A stretch of DNA of 64,000 nucleotides, from positions 1-64,000 of the forward strand of contig NZ_JALDAY010000011.1 in NCBI RefSeq assembly GCF_022698165.1, given 5' to 3'. Origin of the DNA: Streptomyces cylindrosporus (GTDB lineage: Bacteria > Actinomycetota > Actinomycetes > Streptomycetales > Streptomycetaceae). Positions 59,206 through 64,000 of this stretch are shown in pieces; position 1 is the stretch's first letter; every line of letters begins with the position of its first letter. Under the pieces are notes generated by a model. It did not search any database. It was not told where the DNA came from and saw nothing but the letters and a program-made list of their open reading frames with translations. The translations under genes were made by a program, and so were the position numbers.

Positions 59206-60270
59206 TCACACCGCCGAGACCGCCTGCAACCGCGTAACATCCCGAGCCGTCCCCGTGACCCCCGACAGGAAGCCCTGCGCCCTCGGCGACGCGTTGTCCG
59301 TCAGCCACGCCGGGTCGATGTCGCAGACCGCGACGCGGACCTCCGTGCCGGCCAGGGCCAGTGGGAGGGTGTGGACGACCGTGGAGGGGAAGCTGAGGAT
59401 CGTGCGGCCGACCGGGCCGCGGCGGGCGATCAGTTCGAGGGGGAGGTCGGGGCGGACGATCTCCAGGCCCGTCTCGGCCGCGAGGCGGTGGAGCTTGGCG
59501 GTGCTCTCGCGGCGGTGGGCGAAGTAGCGGGTGGCGCCGTGGGCCTTGGCGAGGTTCTGGACGGCCTCCAGGTAGCGGTCGCCGTCCACCACGCCGGTCT
59601 CCACCAGCGAGGTGCCGACCATGTCCGCGCCCTTGGTGATGCGGGGCGGGCCGAAGCGGAAGCGGGTCCAGGCGAAGTCGTTGGCGTGGACCGTGACGCC
59701 GGGCGGGGTCTGATCCATCGGCATCGAGGAGAAGATCTCGACGTTGCGCCTCTCGCTCGGGGTGAGGCGGCGGCGGGCCGAGGAGGAGACCGGGGCGAAG
59801 AGCAGGTCGCGGGCGCCGGGGCGGCCGCCCTTGCGATGCCAGCGGACCAGGCGCTCGCCGCTGGCCAGTTGGGCGACGAACTCCATCGTGGCCGTACCGT
59901 CGTCGACGACGACGAGGTCGCGCGCCTTGGTGATGGTCAGCAGGAGCTGTACGTAGCGGGAGAACGGGTCGCCCAGGACGACCCGTTCGGCCCGGCGGAG
60001 GCGGCCGGTGAGGCCGCCGATCGTCTGGAAGGGGGCCGCCGGACCGCCGCGGGCCTCCTCCCAGCGGACCTCGTGGCCTTCCTCGCGGGCGAGTTCGGCC
60101 ATGCGGCGCAGCTGGCCGCGGGTCATGGGGTCGGTCGGGGACAGCACGACGAGGGTGAGCCCCGCGCCGGGCGCATGGGCGTGCGCCCACTCCAGCACGT
60201 TCAGGAGCTGTACCGGGCTCTCGACGAACGCGAGAGTGGAGTGGCCGGCGGATCCGGCGCGGCGGCTCAT
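59206..60270 (-). CDS. Polysialyltransferase-like glycosyltransferase
   Basis: A 354-residue protein resembling bacterial poly-sialyl or sialyl-transferase-type glycosyltransferases that act on CMP-nonulosonates. A GT-B-like N-terminus is seen (HSTLAFVESPVQLLNVLEWA, LTLVVLSPTDPMTRGQL), then RAERVVLGDPFSRYVQLLLT and DLVVVDDGTATMEF. The C-terminal half has YFAHRRESTAKLHRLAAETG and ILSFPSTVVHTLPLAL, the latter including the acceptor/donor-site Ser-Thr typical of these enzymes. Its operon neighbours make the CMP-sugar donor. ATG at 60270 was chosen; AAGGGGA lies rather far upstream. Likely product: a cell-wall glycopolymer with Kdn/sialate residues, as known in S. coelicolor (inference). Confidence 0.75.
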   Translation of the reverse strand: MSRRAGSAGHSTLAFVESPVQLLNVLEWAHAHAPGAGLTLVVLSPTDPMTRGQLRRMAELAREEGHEVRWEEARGGPAAPFQTIGGLTGRLRRAERVVLGDPFSRYVQLLLTITKARDLVVVDDGTATMEFVAQLASGERLVRWHRKGGRPGARDLLFAPVSSSARRRLTPSERRNVEIFSSMPMDQTPPGVTVHANDFAWTRFRFGPPRITKGADMVGTSLVETGVVDGDRYLEAVQNLAKAHGATRYFAHRRESTAKLHRLAAETGLEIVRPDLPLELIARRGPVGRTILSFPSTVVHTLPLALAGTEVRVAVCDIDPAWLTDNASPRAQGFLSGVTGTARDVTRLQAVSAV

Positions 60271-60310
60271 CGACGTATGACCGTCCCCTTGATCAGTTGC
60301 CTGTTGGTCC

Positions 60311-61249
60311 TCAGACCGAGACCGGCTCGCCCGCGGCGGCGGCGATCTCCGCCTCGGCGACGACACCGGCGACACGGCGCAGCTTCTTCATCGGGCCGAG
60401 CTCGGAGTCGTAGACCTTCTTGACGCCGTCACCGAGGGAGGCCTCGATGGTGCGGATGTCGCGCACCAGGCGCTGCAGGCCCTGCGGCTCGACGGAGGCG
60501 GCCTGGTCGGAGCCCCACATCGCGCGGTCGAGGGTGATGTGGCGCTCGACAAAGGTGGCGCCGAGGGCGACCGCCGCGAGGGTGGTCTGCAGGCCGGTCT
60601 CGTGGCCGGAGTAGCCGATCGGGACGTTCGGGTACTCCTCCTGCAGCGTGTTGATCACGCGCAGGTTGAGCTCCTCGGCCTTCGCCGGGTACGTCGAAGT
60701 GGCGTGGCAGAGCAGGATGTTGTCGCTGCCGAGGACCTCGACCGCGTGGCGGATCTGCTTCGGGGTCGACATGCCGGAGGACAGGATGATGGTGCGGCCG
60801 GTGGCGCGCAGGGCGCGCAGCAGCTCGTCGTCGGTCAGGGAGGCGGAGGCCACCTTGTGGGCGGGGACGTCGAACTTCTCCAGGAAGGCGACGGCCTCGG
60901 TGTCCCACGGGGAGGCGAACCAGTCGATCCCCTTCTCCTTGCAGTACTCGTCGATCTGGCGGTACTCGTCCTCACCGAACTCCACGCGGTGGCGGTAGTC
61001 GATGTAGGTCATCCGGCCCCAGGGGGTGTCGCGCTCGATGTCCCACTGGTCGCGCGGGGTGCAGATCTCGGGGGTGCGCTTCTGGAACTTCACCGCGTCA
61101 CAGCCGGCCTCGGCGGCCACGTCGATGAGCTTGAACGCGTTCTCCAGCTCACCGTTGTGGTTGATGCCGATCTCACCGCAGATGTACACGGGCTGACCGG
61201 GGCCGGCGGTACGCGAACCGAACTGGCGCAGACGGGAGTTGGTGCTCAT
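60311..61249 (-). CDS. neuB: N-acetylneuraminate/nonulosonate synthase (NeuB type) without SAF domain
   Basis: A 312-residue TIM-barrel enzyme condensing phosphoenolpyruvate with a hexose-type aldose to a nonulosonic acid. Motifs: VYICGEIGINHNGELENAFK, AGCDAVKFQKRTPEI, FASPWDTEAVAFLEKFDVPA, KVASASLTDDELL, IILSSGMSTPKQI and IGYSGHETGLQTTLAAVALG. The protein stops after RRVAGVVAEAEIAAAAGEPV. The C-terminal antifreeze-like (SAF) domain of classical NeuB (about 345 residues) is absent. The gene lies between the CMP-sugar synthetase and the transferase, 15 bp after the former. Substrate (ManNAc, mannose or a phosphate form) is not decided by sequence. Confidence 0.9.
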   Translation of the reverse strand: MSTNSRLRQFGSRTAGPGQPVYICGEIGINHNGELENAFKLIDVAAEAGCDAVKFQKRTPEICTPRDQWDIERDTPWGRMTYIDYRHRVEFGEDEYRQIDEYCKEKGIDWFASPWDTEAVAFLEKFDVPAHKVASASLTDDELLRALRATGRTIILSSGMSTPKQIRHAVEVLGSDNILLCHATSTYPAKAEELNLRVINTLQEEYPNVPIGYSGHETGLQTTLAAVALGATFVERHITLDRAMWGSDQAASVEPQGLQRLVRDIRTIEASLGDGVKKVYDSELGPMKKLRRVAGVVAEAEIAAAAGEPVSV

Positions 61250-61264
61250 GGCAGTGAACTGTCC

Positions 61265-62530
61265 TTACTTGTCGAGGGAGTCGAGAGAGGGGCCGAGGAT
61301 CCAGCTGGCGATCTCTCGGATCGCGCCGTCGCCACCGGGAACGGTGGTGACCGCACGGGCGGCGCCGCGTACCACGTCGTGGGCGCTCGCGACCGCCACG
61401 GGCCAGCCCACGAGGGCGAAGCACGGGAGGTCGTTGACGTCGTTGCCGACGTAGAGCACGCGCTCGGGCGCGATGCCCTGCTCCTCGCACCACTGCTTGA
61501 GTGCGAGGTCCTTCCGGTCGATGCCGTGCAGCACGGGGAGCTTCAGCTTCCGTGCGCGCGCGGCCACGACCGGGTTCTGCTCCGTGGAGAGGATCAGCAT
61601 CTTCAGGCCGCTGTTGCGCAGCGCCGCGATGCCCAGCCCGTCCCCGCGGTGCACGGAGACGAACTCCTTTCCATCGGCGTCGATCAGCACCCGGTCATCC
61701 GTCTGGGTGCCGTCGAAGTCCAGTACGACCGCGTCGATGTCGTCGGCGCTCGGCAGCGAACCGGGCCGGTCCGCGTCGAAGAGGGGCGCGAGGGCACGCG
61801 CCCGCGCCATGTCGTGCGGGTCGTCGATCTCCAGCACCCGGGCGGGGTCGGTGCGCACCAGCTCGGTACGGCCGAAGAAGCGGTGCTGGTGCTTGCGGAA
61901 GCCGGGCGCGTCCATGCCGTAGACGGCGCCGGTCTCCAGGAAGTCCTGGGGGCGGTCCTGGCGGCGCGGGCGGAAGGACTTGTCGTGGTTGACGCCGTAG
62001 CCGCCGCCGGTGGCCGCGTCCGCCTCGGCGACGCTGCCGGCCGCGACCTCGTCGTCGGCGTCCCGCCAGACGAAGCCGTGGAAGGGGGCCACGGTCAGCG
62101 CGGTGTCGGCGCCGTTGTCGACGACGGCCTCGACGACGCCGTCCACGTCCTCGCGGATGATGAACGGGCTGGTGCACTGCACGAGCAGCACCACGTCCAC
62201 CGACGCGCCGTGCAGGGCCTCGTGGGCATCCATCGCGTGCAGCACCGCGGCCTCGGAGGTCGCCGTGTCCCCGGCGATGGCGGCGGGCCGCAGCACGATC
62301 TCGGCACCGGCCTCACGCGCCGCGGCGGCGATGGCCTGGTCGTCGGTGGACACCACGACATCGGTCACCAGCCGGGCCGCCAGACACTCCCGCACGGCCC
62401 GCGCCACCAACGGCACACCGCCGACGGGCAGCAGATTCTTCGCGGGCACACCCTTGGAGCCCCCGCGAGCGGGAATGACGGCGAGAACACGGCGCACGGT
62501 GGCCCCGGCGTCGGCCGGTGAGTCGGACAT
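61265..62530 (-). CDS. neuA: Acylneuraminate cytidylyltransferase fused to a HAD phosphatase
   Basis: A 421-residue bifunctional protein. Residues 1-240 are a CMP-nonulosonate synthetase: VLAVIPARGGSKGVPAKNLL (nucleotide loop), VVVSTDDQAIAAAAREAGAE, VVLLVQCTSPFIIREDVDGV and ETGAVYGMDAPGFRKH. Residues 255-421 are a HAD phosphatase of the Kdo-8-phosphate phosphatase type: AVVLDFDGTQTDDRVLIDAD (motif I), MLILSTEQNPVVAARARKLK (motif II), then lysine and VLYVGNDVNDLPCFALVGWP (motif IV). The phosphatase would remove the 9-phosphate made if the synthase uses a 6-phosphosugar, as in Kdn synthesis. AAGGAG lies eight bases before ATG at 62530. Confidence 0.9.
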   Translation of the reverse strand: MSDSPADAGATVRRVLAVIPARGGSKGVPAKNLLPVGGVPLVARAVRECLAARLVTDVVVSTDDQAIAAAAREAGAEIVLRPAAIAGDTATSEAAVLHAMDAHEALHGASVDVVLLVQCTSPFIIREDVDGVVEAVVDNGADTALTVAPFHGFVWRDADDEVAAGSVAEADAATGGGYGVNHDKSFRPRRQDRPQDFLETGAVYGMDAPGFRKHQHRFFGRTELVRTDPARVLEIDDPHDMARARALAPLFDADRPGSLPSADDIDAVVLDFDGTQTDDRVLIDADGKEFVSVHRGDGLGIAALRNSGLKMLILSTEQNPVVAARARKLKLPVLHGIDRKDLALKQWCEEQGIAPERVLYVGNDVNDLPCFALVGWPVAVASAHDVVRGAARAVTTVPGGDGAIREIASWILGPSLDSLDK

Positions 62531-62589
62531 GGCTTGCACTCCTTGCGCAGGGTTCACAGAGATAGGTGGAGGGCCGGCGAAGCCGCCCT

Positions 62590-62640
62590 CCAGGGGCGCG
62601 GGGAACTGCGCGACAAGCCCAGACGGCGCCGCACCCGCCG
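62590..62640 (+). repeat. Dispersed intergenic repeat, copy 7
   Basis: CCAGGGGCGCGGGGAACTGC then GCGACAAGCCCAGACGGCGCCGCACCCG, in the same orientation as copies at 1955 and 48682, with the same downstream GGCGCCGCACCCG as copy 1. It lies inside the 140-bp gap of the nonulosonate cluster. Confidence 0.8.
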
Positions 62641-62670
62641 AACGACCGCCCCCGGCACCCCCGATGCCGC

Positions 62671-64000
62671 TCACAACTCCCCCATCCGCCGAATAACAGG
62701 CGCCACCCGCTGCACCCCATGCCGATAGGCCCCCCGAGCCGCCCGCCGCACGATCTGCCTCACCGGCCCCGGCTCCTTGTCAGCCGCAGGCGCACCCGGC
62801 AGCGGACTTCCGTCCGGCCCGAGGTGATGACGAGCGAGAATCCCCGGCAGATACCCCGGCGCGGTGGCCGGCGTGTAGTAGGGGGTCAGCGGCGCCAACC
62901 CACCGGGCCGGCCAAGCAACTTGGCGATCCGCTCACGCGCCGCGTCGAAGGCGTACGCGTACGACCCGTCCGCCGCGACCCCCTGCCGGGCCACCCAGTC
63001 CTGGTCCGGCACCGGCCGGTACCCGGAGTCCAGCTGGTCCCAGGAGGCCAGGCACCCGGACCCGACGAAGTGGTGGTTGCCGAGCGTCTCGCGCACGCCG
63101 AGATCGGTAAGGATCACGGTCGGGACACGCCGGTGCAGCGACTCCAGCGCGGCCGTCGAACTGATCGTGACCAGCAGGTCGGTGCGGTCGAGGACTTCGC
63201 CCATGTTCCCGTACACCAGGCGGAAGTTGGCCGGCGGATCGAGCCGCTGGACCAGCTTCTGGTAGGGCTGCTCCTCGATGTGGGTGGTGTGCTCCCCCGG
63301 CTTGGAGCGCAGCTTCAGCAGCACCTCGCGCTCGGGGTGCAGCCTGGCGTGCTGGATCAGCCGGTTGAGCAGGTACGTACGGTCCTTGCGGCTGTCGGGG
63401 ACGGACGGCTGCACGGCGAACACCACGGTGTACGGGTCGTGTTCACCCTCGTACGAGGCCCCGCCGAGAAACGGGAGTGCCACCTCCGTCACCGACGAGG
63501 CGTCGGCGCCCACACCCTCGTACACCGCTCTGAAACGCTCCGCGTCCTGGCGGGAGTTGGCGAGGACGAGGTCCGCGCCGTGCCGCAGCAGGAGGCCGTC
63601 GGCGAGCTTCTCGTAGACGACGCCGACATAGCCGGTGACGACGACGGGGCGCCGCTCGCGGCCCTCCCACACGCGCTTGAGGCCGTGCAGCATCGCCTGG
63701 ACGCCGCCGCCGACGAGGGCGAGGACGACGACGTCGTACTCCTCCTCGGCCATGGCGCGCAGGAACTCGACCGACGTGACCTCCTTGAGGGAGTCGGCCG
63801 TGACACCAACTTCCGCGAGCTGTCGCGCGGTCGGGGTGGCCCGTCCGCGCAGCAGGAAGCCGCTCAGCCGGAGGCCGACTTGCGCGTCCTCGCGCGGTGC
63901 GGCTTCCATGGACGGACCCGGGGCGATACGGGCCGCGGTCAACGCACCCCATTTCCAGCGGGTGTCGGAGTCCGCGAGTACGGCGATTCGCGTGGGCTTC
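62671..64000 (-). CDS. DUF6716-type putative glycosyltransferase, 5' end beyond the window
   Basis: At least 443 codons; the frame is open to the window edge and its first visible codons read KPTRIAVLADSDTRWKWGAL, typical N-terminal sequence, so the true start lies outside. GT-B-like features: YDVVVLALVGGGVQAMLHGL, VVTGYVGVVYEKLADGLLLR, RHGADLVLANSRQDAERFRA, VVFAVQPSVPDSRKDRTYLL, LVTISSTAALESLHRRVPTV. The last one is the SSTAAL donor-site motif also found in capsule/teichulosonate transferases. The C-terminal 80 residues are basic and Pro-rich. It probably belongs to the same wall-glycopolymer pathway as neuB and neuA. Confidence 0.78.
   Translation of the reverse strand, partial: KPTRIAVLADSDTRWKWGALTAARIAPGPSMEAAPREDAQVGLRLSGFLLRGRATPTARQLAEVGVTADSLKEVTSVEFLRAMAEEEYDVVVLALVGGGVQAMLHGLKRVWEGRERRPVVVTGYVGVVYEKLADGLLLRHGADLVLANSRQDAERFRAVYEGVGADASSVTEVALPFLGGASYEGEHDPYTVVFAVQPSVPDSRKDRTYLLNRLIQHARLHPEREVLLKLRSKPGEHTTHIEEQPYQKLVQRLDPPANFRLVYGNMGEVLDRTDLLVTISSTAALESLHRRVPTVILTDLGVRETLGNHHFVGSGCLASWDQLDSGYRPVPDQDWVARQGVAADGSYAYAFDAARERIAKLLGRPGGLAPLTPYYTPATAPGYLPGILARHHLGPDGSPLPGAPAADKEPGPVRQIVRRAARGAYRHGVQRVAPVIRRMGEL

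Overview
This is a very GC-rich, gene-dense actinobacterial segment. The afsQ1-afsQ2-sigQ cluster, leaderless promoters, ECF sigma factors, secreted YD-repeat proteins and general gene order point to the genus Streptomyces. Most of the window is conserved chromosomal core. Two accessory blocks interrupt it: 15.5-28.1 kb and 51.2-59.2 kb.

Layout. 0.2-3.0 kb: LuxR, TetR and DeoR regulators. 3.2-14.2 kb: an LpdA-like flavoprotein, a gamma-glutamylcyclotransferase-like protein, purine nucleoside phosphorylase, a phosphohexo/phosphopentomutase, two PH-domain membrane proteins, and the operon deoC - aldehyde dehydrogenase - catalytically incomplete aldehyde dehydrogenase. 14.3-15.5 kb: a small secreted protein and a uridine kinase-like protein. 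15.5-27.9 kb: a secreted 2202-residue RHS/YD-repeat protein followed by a small two-helix membrane protein, and divergent to it a 1693-residue modular secreted protein. 28.1-33.4 kb: sigQ, afsQ1, afsQ2, a lipoprotein, VanZ-like and PspC proteins. 33.5-41.4 kb: adenosine deaminase, hydrolase, a LysR/MFS pair, an ECF sigma factor with SnoaL-like tail, STAS, AEC transporter, Uma2 nuclease. 41.5-50.0 kb: nucleoside ABC transporter - cdd - deoA operon, its BMP lipoprotein and an M20 amidohydrolase. 50.3-52.1 kb: small genes and decayed fragments. 52.1-58.9 kb: a second RHS protein translationally coupled to a multi-helix membrane protein, probably toxin and immunity. 59.2-64 kb: nonulosonic acid (sialate/Kdn type) synthesis and transfer genes; the last gene runs off the window.

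How the genes fit together. Uptake (BMP lipoprotein, ATPase, two permeases), deamination (Add, Cdd), phosphorolysis (PNP, DeoA), pentose-phosphate isomerisation (mutase) and cleavage of deoxyribose-5-phosphate (DeoC, with the dehydrogenases probably taking the acetaldehyde) form one nucleoside-catabolic pathway spread over 43 kb. The palindrome CTACGCGCGTAG, or a close variant, lies at the promoters of five of its transcription units, so a single regulator probably controls them. The two RHS loci are the best candidates for undescribed biology: each has its own Sec signal, a unique C-terminal domain, and a small membrane protein directly downstream.
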